A stretch of 64,000 nt of DNA from contig CM114273.1 of assembly GCA_050084515.1 (NCBI GenBank), positions 16,678,001-16,742,000 on the forward strand, written 5' to 3'. The stretch is from Blasia pusilla. Its lineage: Eukaryota > Marchantiophyta > Marchantiopsida > Blasiales. A program made the position numbers and the translations under genes. This document shows, piece after piece, positions 24,600 to 34,030 of the stretch. Under the pieces are notes generated by a model that was given only the letters and a program-made list of their open reading frames with translations, did no database searches and had not been told where the DNA came from. Each line of letters begins with the position of its first letter. Positions within the stretch are counted from its first letter, which is position 1.

Positions 24600-25950
24600 T
24601 TTCCTAAGCAATAAATGGAGAAATAGTTAGATGGGAAAAATCTTGGTGATGTGAAAATGGACATAAAATACTAGTAAAGAATTTATTTCAAAATTGGAAA
24701 CTGGAAAAAGTTATGACAAGAAAAATTAGAAAAGAAATTACTATGAAAAGTTAAGACAGAGAGGTAGTTCTCATCCGCCTCTATCTTCTAAGAGCAAACA
24801 TATTTAATGATGAAGATAAGAGTGCTACTAAGCTAGATATTTGAGTTTTTTTTAAAGGTGGTCACATTTGAGCATTCACTTTGCACAAAGCCATCTTTAT
24901 ATGTGTTTGATTAATGGGTAGTCTTTAGATTTATATCAAAAGCTGAGAACATCCTCATTGGAGGTCTCAAAGCTAGGATGGGGTAGAGGGATGGGAGAGT
25001 TCATATTGTTACTTCTCATTCAAAGGCATGATGAAAACAAAACTTTCTTTAGACAACACATGATGATGTAAAGCTCTAGTGACTATGATTTTACATATTC
25101 TTTGTAGATATGCTTTGGAGTCCTCAATTTCTTTGATATAAGATTTGATTCAACCATGTTTTCTTAAAGAATTTCTTATGCTTACTCGTATGCTTAATCC
25201 AAGATAATCTGAAGCCACGCCACCATTACTTGGATAAAAAAATTGAGAGGCCATAGAACCCTAAATTTCCATGAAATTCTTGAATTCTTCCATGCTTAAC
25301 CAAAAAAAAGGGATAAATGTTGAAGTTTAGATGGAAAACATTCAACGCCATGAATGATGAAGAGGTGAAAGAATAGGTGTAAGAGAGATTGCATGGTCCA
25401 TATGTATTATAAAACCAAGGTGGAAAATCCAAATAAGGATGGTAGAGTTCAAAGTCATTGAAAACCCATAGGGATCAAGGTTTTAGGGTAGGAAATAGAA
25501 AAGAAAATTGAGAGAAGGAAAGGAAGAATGGGAATAAGGACAAGCCATTATAAGAAAAAAAGGACATTAAAAAATGGACGGTCGTGATGAAACAAGAATG
25601 CAAAAGAAGAGCCCAAATATGGGCAATAAAGACATCATCCTTCACACTTGATCTCTTGGGAGTAGCAAGTAAATCCATGTTTTTAGCGTAGATAGCTCAT
25701 CGAAGGTATCTCAATCATCCAATTCGATAATATGTGACCATATCCACTAAGCAAATTTTTTTATGATGACGAGTTGCTTCTCCTTCCTTCGATTTCGATT
25801 CTCTTGCGTATTAAGAGAGCTTGAGATCATTAACACTAGATGAATGTGTTAATAGTGTATAATCCTATAGGCTAGTTTGGGTCACCTTCCTTTCTATTTT
25901 CATGTTTTCTTGAAGCACATAATTAACCCATTTTCTCTAACTTTTTCATT
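24600..25950. other. AT-rich sequence without recognisable features
   Basis: No long frames and no recognisable transposon protein. The block ends exactly where the copia-type LTR begins. Confidence 0.4.
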
Positions 25951-25957
25951 TCCCATA

Positions 25958-26597
25958 TGTCGTGCGCATACACATCGCTACACAACATACATTGTTTACA
26001 TCGAACACACACACAAACACACACAATCCCATGCTAACTAATGACATCCATACACATAGGCAAGAAGTACCAAAAAAATCTCCAATAAAGTAAGATCCAA
26101 TCTCTCTCTACACCATCTCACACCATAGCTCTCAAAGGTGTGCACTCTCTCTCATGTCAAACCAAACCCACTCTCCTAATGAGAGGCTTGGGTTACACTC
26201 ACAAGGCAAGGGACCATAGCTCCGCCGCCTTATGCCAAGAGTTCAACAAAGAGAGAATGAGCTCTCAAGCTCTCTCTCTTGGAGGTATACCCCCTTCCGT
26301 TTCCCAAGCCCTCTCAACGGTAACCTATGCTCGCAGGTCATCTCCTTGGCTCTTGACCTGTTGTAGCGGATCAAGGACTACTTCCCAAAGTGGAAAGTCA
26401 AATATCCCCAACATGGAAACTTACCCTAAAATGTAAGTTTCTCGATATGGCTGCAAATGAGCCGATACGAAGGGGAAACCTGCTCTCTCACGTTTCCCAG
26501 GGCCTTAACAGGTCATCCTTGACCTCTTGGGCCTGTCCTCCACTACTCGTGGAAACACTCTGCTAGATCCCACCGATCTATCCTAATAGTCGTGATA
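25958..26597 (+). mobile_element. Copia-type LTR (solo)
   Basis: Begins TGTCGTGCGCATACACATCG and ends near GTCGTGATA, about 640 bases. It is homologous to the LTR following the copia RNase H at 21,321. No pol precedes it, so it is probably a solo LTR. The first ~135 bases repeat immediately afterwards at 26,600, so two LTRs lie head to tail. The last ~60 bases recur at 34,378-34,440. Confidence 0.65.
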
Positions 26598-26599
26598 GT

Positions 26600-26735
26600 T
26601 GTCGTGCGCATACACGTCGCTACGCAACATACATCACTGTCATCGAACACACACACAAACACACACAATCCCATGCTACCTCATGGCATCCATACACAGA
26701 GGCAAGAAGTACCAAAATATCTCCAATCGCCCCCT
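26600..26735 (+). repeat. 5' part of a second copia-type LTR
   Basis: A close copy of the first ~135 bases of the LTR at 25,958, starting TGTCGTGCGCATACACGTCG. Similarity stops near 26,735, where sequence belonging to the gypsy element begins. The matching LTR end appears on the far side of that element at 34,378-34,440, suggesting insertion plus deletion within this LTR. Confidence 0.6.
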
Positions 26736-26912
26736 AGTTGGTGGTGAGGTCCCTCTAACTCCAGATAGCCATCTATCCCTACCTACCACGACATACATCT
26801 CTAGGACGCTAAGAGCAAAAAGGCCGGGTGCTCATGTGGCTCCATCCTTAGTCGCCTTCCTATCATCCATGTCACATAAAAAGTCAGAATCGAAACCTAC
26901 CTAGTATCTCCT

Positions 26913-27314
26913 CTATGTACATTTGGGACACATCCATCGTCCCCAAGGAAACTTAGTGAGAGGTGGCGTCAGACATGCTATATGCCAACCTCTCGAACAT
27001 CCATCACAGGCTAGCATCGTGGCCGCACCACGAGCAGAACCACACAACATACAACGCAAGCCTGCAGGAACTATTGCTGAGCTCGAATCTACTGTACCAT
27101 CGTTATAAGGAAGGTGACATGGCGCACGATTACGTACGTGGTACTTCCATACCATACCATCGCGTCCCTCCAGCAAGAGAACATCGGATGGCAAAACATC
27201 ACGCACTTTAAGGATAGTGCGCCCTGCAGTCACATCCAACGTCTTTGGTGCCGTCTGTTGCAAGTAGACATAATCCCCGATGAAACCTTCGGATAGTTGG
27301 TCGATAACCACCAC
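26913..27314 (-). CDS. gypsy integrase C-terminal domain with PHD finger
   Basis: Open 133-codon frame ending in a stop. Residues 14-66 (GDYVYLQQTAPKTLDV onward) fit the SH3-like integrase tail that usually precedes a targeting module in gypsy elements. Residues 86-132 form a complete PHD finger: CMLC, then ACDGCSRGWHIACLTPPL, and RWMCPKC. All Cys4-His-Cys3 zinc ligands are present, as is the conserved Trp two residues before the last Cys pair. PHD fingers commonly bind the histone H3 tail, unmodified or K4-methylated. In chromoviruses the same position holds a chromodomain. A chromatin-reading role in integration is inference. The frame is shifted relative to the integrase core at about 27,310. 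Confidence 0.85.
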   Translation of the reverse strand: MVVIDQLSEGFIGDYVYLQQTAPKTLDVTAGRTILKVRDVLPSDVLLLEGRDGMVWKYHVRNRAPCHLPYNDGTVDSSSAIVPAGLRCMLCGSARGAATMLACDGCSRGWHIACLTPPLTKFPWGRWMCPKCT

Positions 27315-27319
27315 CCCGA

Positions 27320-28150
27320 ATAGTCGTATACCTCAACGTATCCTGATGCTGCGCAATCGCCAAGTTCTCAAACGCCATGGGCATCACTCTCTGAAACAAC
27401 TTAGCCCTCTGAGAACATGCTTGCATCCATACATCTAGGTTATCAAGATCCAGCACCTCACCTGCATCTCGACAAATGGCCGTAGGTAAATCTGGCTCTC
27501 GTCCATAAAGTAGCAAGTACGGTGAAAAAGACGCTAAGGATGCCTGCGTGCTGAATCTGTATCCCATCGCCAACCACGGCAACTGGAGGTCCCAATCTCC
27601 TAGGTGACCTCTCTACAAGCCATACTTGCGTAAACCCCTCTTCATTGTCTGCACAACTCTCTCCGCTAATCCATCCGCCTCGAGATGATCTCGCGAAGTC
27701 GTGCGGTGGTCGATCAACGCCTGATCACACAAGGCATGGAACTCACCGTGAAACTCGGTACCTTGGTCTGTCAACACCTCAGCCAGTATGCCATAATGAC
27801 TCAACACTATGCCAAGGAAGGCATGAGCTACTTCCTCACTCGCTTTATCAGGCAATGCAACCAACTCGATCCACTTTGAGAAGTGCTCAACCATCACCAA
27901 CACATAACGACTATGACGCTCCGTCAAAGGCAAAGGTCATGCAAGATCCAAACTCCATCTATACCATAAGCCCATGATCGGTAATGGATGCAACTGTGGA
28001 GTCAGATCATTGAAGGATGCTCAGACCCAATCACGCACCATGCACCTGGCAACAAACAGCTGAAGGTCAATCTGCACGCCTCGCCACCAATACTAAATCT
28101 AGAGCAAGATGTACGTCCGCTTCACCCCAAAGTGACCCAACTCCTCATGG
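27320..28150 (-). pseudogene. gypsy integrase core
   Basis: The block begins with remnants of the H2C2 zinc-binding region near 28,100 (YWWRGVQIDLQLFVARC). The catalytic core follows: first Asp in 'WSLDLA' near 27,950; 'YVLVMVEHFSKWIELVALPDK'-like strand region near 27,900; second Asp in VLTDQGTEFHG near 27,770; Glu in the ADGLAERVVQTMKRGL stretch near 27,640. A stop falls after 'RKYGL' at 27,613. The frame resumes with 'LPWLAMGYRFSTQASL' and 'SPYLLLYGREPDLP' (27,582 on). A further shift near 27,310 precedes the C-terminal domain. Confidence 0.8.
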
Positions 28151-28431
28151 GTATGCTGGACTAGTCGTGGTCTCTACAAACAATGCGCCACTACGCGTAC
28201 TCTACCATCCTCCCAAACCCTCAAAACATGTTTCCCTTCCCAACGGAACCGTTTGGCGTGTTGTACGATCCGATCTCGCTCTCTTGCATCCACGGTGCTC
28301 GCAATGCTGCATGTACAAAGGTACTCCAAGACTACTCCATCATCATGAATATCTTAGCCATTTGTCGTCTCCTCACTGGCCTCGAGATCTAAGGACTCTC
28401 CACTAGACCTCGCCATCGAAGTCTCCACACT

Positions 28432-28878
28432 CTAGCTCTCCATAGCCAACATGCCTAAATAGGCTGACGCATGCCATCCTGACACTGACTCTTCATCACT
28501 CTCTCCATGCCATCGAGCTCCAATCGCATCTTGCTGACTCGGGCATGGGTTACAACTCAACCCATTTGCATCCTGGTTGAGCGTCCCAGGTCTATGTACC
28601 ACCTCAAAATCATACTCCTGCAACAACAGAGCCCATCTCGCAAGCTTCCTTGTAAGTTTGTCGGACTCCATCAACCACTTTAGTGGTTGATGATCAGTGA
28701 TGATGGTAAAAGGGTTGCCGAATAAGTAACACCTGAAATGCGCGATGATCCACACTGCAGCCAAGCACTCACCCTCATACGAGCTATACTTCACCTCTAC
28801 AGCGTTGTTCAAGCGGCTAGCGTAAGTCCACCACAAACTCTCTACTCTCATCATCATGCTGGGTGAGCACCGCTCCAA
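28432..28878 (-). pseudogene. gypsy RNase H
   Basis: Open frame of 148 codons with the gypsy RNase H pattern: YSSYEGECLAAVW (Glu site), FTIITDHQPLKWL (Asp site), then LLLQEYDFEVVHRPG at the domain end and a DANGLS phrase corresponding to the usual 'ADALSR'. The first RNase H Asp region upstream, at about 28.9 kb, is out of frame. It removes the RNA strand during reverse transcription. Confidence 0.8.
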
Positions 28879-29287
28879 GCCCCAACATGCTCCAATCTGT
28901 GTGCAATTGGAAATGATGCCCCTTGATTGGTCTCCTCAAGATGGGCACGGATGTCAACTTGTCCTTGAGCAACTGAAATGCTCGCTCTTGCTCATCCTCC
29001 TAGTGCCACCCGTGATCCACCTTGGTCAGCAAGGTTTGCTGCTTCGCAATTGAACTGAATCCCTTGACATACCGCCGATAGAAGTTCGCCAATCCCATGA
29101 ATGCGCGAACACGGCTCATCATATCTGTAGGACGTGGAATGTGTGAGATAGCCTCTACCTTCGTATGCTAAACACCAAGCCCCCCTGGGTATATCGTATG
29201 ATCCAAGTACTCAATCTGGTCGTAGAAGAACTTGCACTTTCCTGGATCTAGCTTCAGCCCATGTAATTGCAATCGTCGAGACACCTC

Positions 29288-30011
29288 CTATAGATGTCGC
29301 TCATGCTTCTCAACCGTGGCGCTAAAGACTACGATGTCATCAATATAACACCTAGCAAAATCTAGACTAGCCAAGATCCTATCCATTACCTTCTGAAACT
29401 CAGCCGGGGCGTTCTTCAACCCAAATGGTAAGAACTGCCAATGGTACAAACAATCCTTCCCGTGATGATCGATGCCCCAAAATGCCGTCTTCTGCCTGTC
29501 CTCCAATGTGATAGGCAGCTGATGGTATCCGGCTCGCAAATCTAGTGAACTAAAGACCTTTGCGTGACCAATCGCATCAAAGATCTCTTGAAGGGTGGGT
29601 ATGGCATACCTTGAGGACTTTGTCTGCCGATTGATAGGTTGGTAATCCCCACACATCCGCCTATCCGTCCAGTTGCCATGCACATCCTTCTTGGCGGGCA
29701 TGACAATGGCAGATGCATACTCCCCATGTGACATCTCCACTAGTCCTGCTCCGACCAAGTCCTGCTCCAACCAAGTCCTGGCTCCTACTCTGAATCAGAG
29801 CCCTCTCCATATCAATGTACCTGTAGGGTAGTCGGAAGATCCGCGTATCACTCGACAACTCAATGCGGATCCGTGGTCCCTTCGGCGTACCCAAATCCTC
29901 CATACTAAATGCAAAGCATCTCCTGTAACTCCTGAGGAACAGATGTACTCGGCGCCGCTCTCCTCTTGTCAACTTAGGGCCCATATCTGACTCCCAAGTC
30001 TCCATCGTCAC
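29288..30011 (-). pseudogene. gypsy reverse transcriptase
   Basis: Upstream piece (30,011-29,661) ends in a frame broken by a 16-bp tandem duplication at 29,749-29,780. The downstream piece (29,770-29,288) carries the RT core: GEYASAIVMPAKKD, RMCGDYQPIN, VFSSLDLRAGYHQL (first catalytic Asp), LPFGLKNAPAEFQ, and YIDDIVVFS with the catalytic Asp pair. These are textbook Ty3/gypsy RT blocks. The enzyme copies element RNA into DNA in the cytoplasmic particle. The frame ends at a stop soon after the YIDD motif. Confidence 0.85.
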
Positions 30012-30425
30012 TACGGTAGGACTCTCCGGCGCGAGTATCAGTGGTTGCTATGGTGCAACCCCGTCTCTAACAAAAACACTCGACCGCTCTCCTACAACCA
30101 ACTGCAAACTCTGATCTCCTTTACATGCAGTGCCCGGAACCACGCTCAATGTTGTGGCTATCATCTCCTGGCGTACCTGCAAAACATCCCAAGAAGTCAA
30201 ATCTCCCGTGGTGTGTAGATCTCCTCGGATCTTGCCCCCAGCCACTGCCTCCATCGTCTCGGTAGGCATGGGGCTTACCAACGCAACCACTGTGATCTGT
30301 CGTGATCTCATCCGACGCTATTGAGCCACTCCCAACCTGAAGATCCATGTCAAGCACTTCAGGTCCATCGCCTGACCCAAGACATGGCGTCGTGATGCCT
30401 ATGATACTGACGGTACTTCCGCTAC
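30012..30425 (-). other. gypsy linker between methyltransferase and RT
   Basis: Two overlapping open pieces in different frames (from an ATG at 30,429, overlapping the stop after the methyltransferase, and from 30,311). Neither has a recognised domain. It may hold the C-terminal end of the methyltransferase and the start of the RT region, shifted in frame. Confidence 0.4.
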
Positions 30426-31400
30426 TCATGTGGGAAATCCCATCGCGCGGTCTCTCTTGTTGGCGTTGGGCTCCACCAACCTCAGAACGTGATTATCCCA
30501 AACCAAGCCAAGACCGTCCTCCTTGTATGCATAGGAAGCGGGGAAACTCACAAATGTGGGAAAGGCTGCTCGCGGCCTGCCTACCCTATTGACCACAGTC
30601 AACGGTGGTCGACCATCGTCCCTCACTGCGTGTGAGCGACGTCTTGGATCCAGAATGGAATCCACTAACAAATGGGAGGGGCACTCCACTCTCGCATACG
30701 ACCTTCGTAACACCGCATGGGGCACCAAGTTGGTCCACCATAGATGCGAGCGATGGGATCTAGAACCTACACTCACCGCATTCAAGAACACTATTGGGCG
30801 GATCCACGCACGCACCTGATGAGCACTCGTCACCACCCGTGACCTAGAGTCTCCTAAGATCAGCACATTCTCCAAAATGTAGGTTGGAGAACGAGAATGG
30901 TGCTCTTGCAACTGCCGTAAGACCCTCAACATCTCCCAAAACAACCTGGATCGAGTGTCAGTTAACCCGCTGCCTCGTCCAACACTCAATTCACCCTGAC
31001 ATGGCCAACCGGAAATGACCAAATCAATGGTCCCTACCCGCTCTAAGTCTTGCGCCCCGAGCAACGAAATATCCCTCTGTAGGGAACTGTGGTTCCCCTG
31101 TATTGCGGACGCTGACAATAAGTCCGGAAAACGTAGGCATAACTGCGCCACATGTCGTAGTGAGACATGCCTCGCAACATCATCACTCTCCACATACAGG
31201 TACTGATGTACTTGCACTCCTGCCTGCAAAACAACAGCTAACCCGGTGCTTATCCCTCCAAAGAGATCTAACACTCGAATACCCTCCTCCGGGGTACACC
31301 ACACAATGGGTGTGGTATCCAAGGATGTCATTGTAGCACTCCTTGGTACCTCAAGTTCCTCAGACCCGTCACGCTCCGGTGCAAACGCCTCACTCCACAC
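30426..31400 (-). CDS. C5-cytosine DNA methyltransferase domain in gypsy element
   Basis: Intact 324-codon frame with an ordered set of C5-methyltransferase motifs. Motif I is RVLDLFGGISTGL (residues 42-54, SAM binding). Motif IV is GWPCQGELSVGRG (131-143, catalytic Cys134), with R..LFWEMLRVL after it. Motif VI is ILENV (175-179), motif VIII SVGSRSHRSHLWW (210-222), motif X-like NKRDRAMGFP (314-323). Motif I 'GI.TGL.VL' and motif VIII '.HR...W.NL' resemble the DNMT3/DRM class more than CMT or DNMT1. It lies between protease and reverse transcriptase, in the same orientation. An upstream TAG at 31,403 and a stop directly after motif X isolate it from its neighbours. It may methylate the element's own DNA copies or host DNA; that is inference. 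Confidence 0.9.
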   Translation of the reverse strand: MWSEAFAPERDGSEELEVPRSATMTSLDTTPIVWCTPEEGIRVLDLFGGISTGLAVVLQAGVQVHQYLYVESDDVARHVSLRHVAQLCLRFPDLLSASAIQGNHSSLQRDISLLGAQDLERVGTIDLVISGWPCQGELSVGRGSGLTDTRSRLFWEMLRVLRQLQEHHSRSPTYILENVLILGDSRSRVVTSAHQVRAWIRPIVFLNAVSVGSRSHRSHLWWTNLVPHAVLRRSYARVECPSHLLVDSILDPRRRSHAVRDDGRPPLTVVNRVGRPRAAFPTFVSFPASYAYKEDGLGLVWDNHVLRLVEPNANKRDRAMGFPT

Positions 31401-31403
31401 GGT

Positions 31404-31604
31404 CTACACGTGTTCATCTGCCAATCTTCGAAGCTCTTCAGTCGAGCCCCACATCGGCACCTCTCCTCCACGGAATGATGCGGCTACCATAACACTCCTC
31501 TCCATAGAAATTTCAGGAACGGGAGTATCCTCTACATGGACATGTCCCTCAATCAAATCACTAGGCCAAGTGATGGCACTGCTAAATGCTGCTAAGGTCA
31601 CCAT
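31404..31604 (-). CDS. gypsy segment between protease and methyltransferase
   Basis: A 66-codon open piece in the same frame as the methyltransferase, separated from it only by a TAG at about 31,403-31,401. It therefore looks like the natural N-terminal extension of the methyltransferase interrupted by one nonsense mutation. No domain is recognised. Confidence 0.5.
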   Translation of the reverse strand: MVTLAAFSSAITWPSDLIEGHVHVEDTPVPEISMERSVMVAASFRGGEVPMWGSTEELRRLADEHV

Positions 31605-31709
31605 CTCTCATGGCCGTTGCTTGATCATTGCACCTGTGAATCGATCGGGTAATGAGCTAAGGCGCCCATCACCTGACTCCCATCCTGGTCTGTAGGACGC
31701 TGACTCATC

Positions 31710-32042
31710 CTAGTAATCCAGGGAAAACCCCATCGGGTATAACACTGGTCCACCAACCAAGACGTCGGAGGACTCTAAATTAGTCACTATCGCCTTGGCT
31801 CGCACCACGGACTCATCTGTAGGATGTCCTGGGCGAATCCTCACCACGACCTTCTGTGGGGTGATATACTGTGTGGTACTCGATCCACCCAAGGATGTCT
31901 CTATCCGGAATGGACAACGCTCCACATCGTCTCTCGTCAAGCCCAATCCTCTGAATGACGCTTTCCCCAACATCACGGGTTGCGCTCCTGAATCCAACAA
32001 GATGCGCTGCGGACTAAAAGCTCTACCTCCGGGACTCATCAA
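31710..32042 (-). CDS. gypsy aspartic protease (retropepsin-like) fragment
   Basis: The active-site motif ILLDSGAQPVMLG lies near residues 14-26 of a 110-codon open frame. The second conserved part of the retropepsin fold follows as DVLVGGPVLYPMGF near residues 92-105. The enzyme would cleave the gag-pol polyprotein. The frame is open here, but the upstream and downstream segments are in broken frames. In the related copy at 41.6 kb the active-site Ser is replaced by Pro (LLDPGAQP). Confidence 0.75.
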   Translation of the reverse strand: MMSPGGRAFSPQRILLDSGAQPVMLGKASFRGLGLTRDDVERCPFRIETSLGGSSTTQYITPQKVVVRIRPGHPTDESVVRAKAIVTNLESSDVLVGGPVLYPMGFSLDY

Positions 32043-32215
32043 CTAGAAGACCGCTCCTCGGTATTCCAACAACACAACACCAGGAGAAGCCATGGCACAC
32101 TCTATTGCGGATCTAGTGGGCATCTCCGCCGTCCTAGCAGCTGTAGCCTGCCTTCAATCTGACGTGGACGGCCCGAGCATCCGCTCCAAGGGCAGGTCCA
32201 TCACCTCCCCTGCAA

Positions 32216-32758
32216 TCACCTCTGAATATGATGCAAAAACTTCAACTCCATGCTCACATAGTGTAGCGGCCAGCCGAAAAGCTTCGGCGTGCATACCCCC
32301 AACGTCATAACATTGGAAGCACAAAATAAAGGAGCGCGGTACACAATGGTGGCTGCCCCCAACAACGTGCTCAACACATGCCCCTCTTGAGCATCAACAA
32401 TAGGAGTCATTGCACTCGCTTCTCCCATCGCCCTCCGTGCGTGCACACCAAGAACATCACCAACTCTCCAGGAACTCTGATCAGGACCCATCGATGGGGT
32501 CCTCATCGCCTCGGACAATGTGAAAGACTGAGGAAGCCTAGTCTGTTTCCTGGCTTCCCCTCGCTGTGGATCCAACTCTACGACTGCTCCACGCATCACA
32601 ACTGCGGTTGCCTCCATATGGGCAACCCCGCACGTCCAACCAGGATCCTCCATATCTCTCGCTGCTCCATATGATGTCGATGCCTCGGATCCGACATCCG
32701 GTAATCTCAATGCCATAGCGGCAATCTGCTCCTGTAGCTGATAATTCTGAGCACACAT
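32216..32758 (-). pseudogene. gypsy gag-protease spacer region
   Basis: Open frame of 180 codons between the zinc knuckles and the protease. No known domain is recognised. It is conserved as protein in the copy at 40.9 kb: LQEQIAAMALRLP here compares with LEQRIAAIMMMHLS there, and RLPQSFTLSEAM compares with TVPQPFTL. This shows it is a genuine coding part of the family. Confidence 0.6.
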
Positions 32759-32959
32759 TATAGCCTCATGCCCGACATCTCCCTCAACGCATCTAGGCAG
32801 TAGGACTCTACCTCCTCTACGGGCAACTCCACCACCTTGTCGAGCAACTCTAGCTCCTCGTCACCCAACGGGACCACCTGGTGCACGATCTCTAGGCCCA
32901 CCCGGACCGGCTACTTGCTCTGGTGCCCTCTCTGGCCCTCGGTCCGGACGTAACTCAGG

Positions 32960-33150
32960 ATGTAAAATGAAACACCTGGCGCGTGTATGACCATACCTCT
33001 GACAATAGTCACACTCATAACCTCCTGGTCCAACACCATCTCCTCCTCCATGCTAAGGCACACGTCCATGACCCTGACAAGTGCAATCGCGCTGATGATG
33101 GGCTCCACCACATGACCAACAAGTAATAGTAGGCGGCGCTGGCAGCGATA
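32960..33150 (-). pseudogene. gypsy gag zinc knuckles (nucleocapsid)
   Basis: Two CCHC-type knuckles: CWSCGGAHHQRDC near 33,120-33,080 (spacing slightly off the canonical CX2CX4HX4C) and a canonical CDYCQRYGHTRARC near 33,015-32,974. They lie in different frames of the present sequence, so at least one frameshift separates them. Knuckles of this type bind the element RNA. Confidence 0.7.
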
Positions 33151-33194
33151 TATGAAAGCAGGTCTCGGGTAGGCACGACCTCCCGATATTCTCC

Positions 33195-34030
33195 CTAAGC
33201 TCGTGGTGCCACAGTCGACCTATCTCGGAGTCCACGTTGCTGCACAGGTGGTGCAAACAATCGTGATTGCTCTCGCCCAGAACCCATGGTGGCTACGCTC
33301 TCCTCCGCCATGTTGCGCTCAATGTTCTCGGTGGTCCTAAAAACATCTTTCAACGTAGGGGAGGTGTTCATTAGAAGCACCCCCTCCCGCACCCATGTTC
33401 GTAGGGTCCGGTCCAGCATCGCGTAGCATGATTGGATAGCTTGAGCCTCCGTCACCCCTAAGTGACGTTGATCAACCGGCGCAAGCGAGTGTAAGCCTCA
33501 CACAAACTCTCACCTGGGTGCCTCTGGAAGTCGTGGATGCTCCGCAACTTCTCCGTCCGTACCGCATGGTAGCTCGCCCTCAACTCAGCAAAGAACTCAA
33601 CCATGGGGTTGAACCTGGGACGAACCAGACTAGACAGTGCAACTGCTCCAGTGCGAGTGACCCCTCCTAAAAAATCACTAGTGGAAGAGGAAGTAGCCTC
33701 TCCTGACTCCTCCTCCTCATCTAGGAACAGCTCCATCCATGACACATAGTCTAGGTCGTAGTAGAGTCGCCATGCCTCAATCTCCTGGGCCTATATGTAG
33801 GAGAACTCATGGTTATCGTCCATGGGTGCCCCCTCTAAATGCTCAAACATACCGTTCCATGCTGTAAACGGGTTGAACTCTCTAGAGTTCATAGCCCGCT
33901 GTGAGTCACACCAACTCCTAAACTCCGCAATGAAGTCGTGTAGCTCTATGGTGTCTACAGCACTCGAAAACCTACGCGGTCCTCTACCCCGGTCGTCCAT
34001 CTCGTACGCCCAACTAGTAGGACCACTCAA
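33195..34030 (-). pseudogene. gypsy gag, capsid region
   Basis: Three successive open pieces (34,030-33,791, 33,745-33,458, 33,455-33,195) separated by stops or shifts. The middle piece has the Ty3/gypsy capsid signature region: 'FFAELRASYHAVR' followed by 'IHDFQRHPGESLCEAYTRL', matching the usual L..QR.GES..EY..R.. pattern of retrotransposon gag. The last piece continues as a helical capsid C-terminal segment (TEAQAIQSCYAMLDR). Gag forms the virus-like particle that packages the element RNA. The first piece is acidic and poorly conserved, and the true start of gag may lie upstream of 34,030. Confidence 0.7.

Noticed and set aside
28017-28406. Plus-strand 129-codon frame over the gypsy element
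   Set aside because: Antisense shadow of the integrase region; no motif.
28669-28693. Palindromic CAACCACT/AGTGGTTG in the gypsy RNase H
   Set aside because: It falls in the conserved DHQPLKWL codons and is explained by coding.
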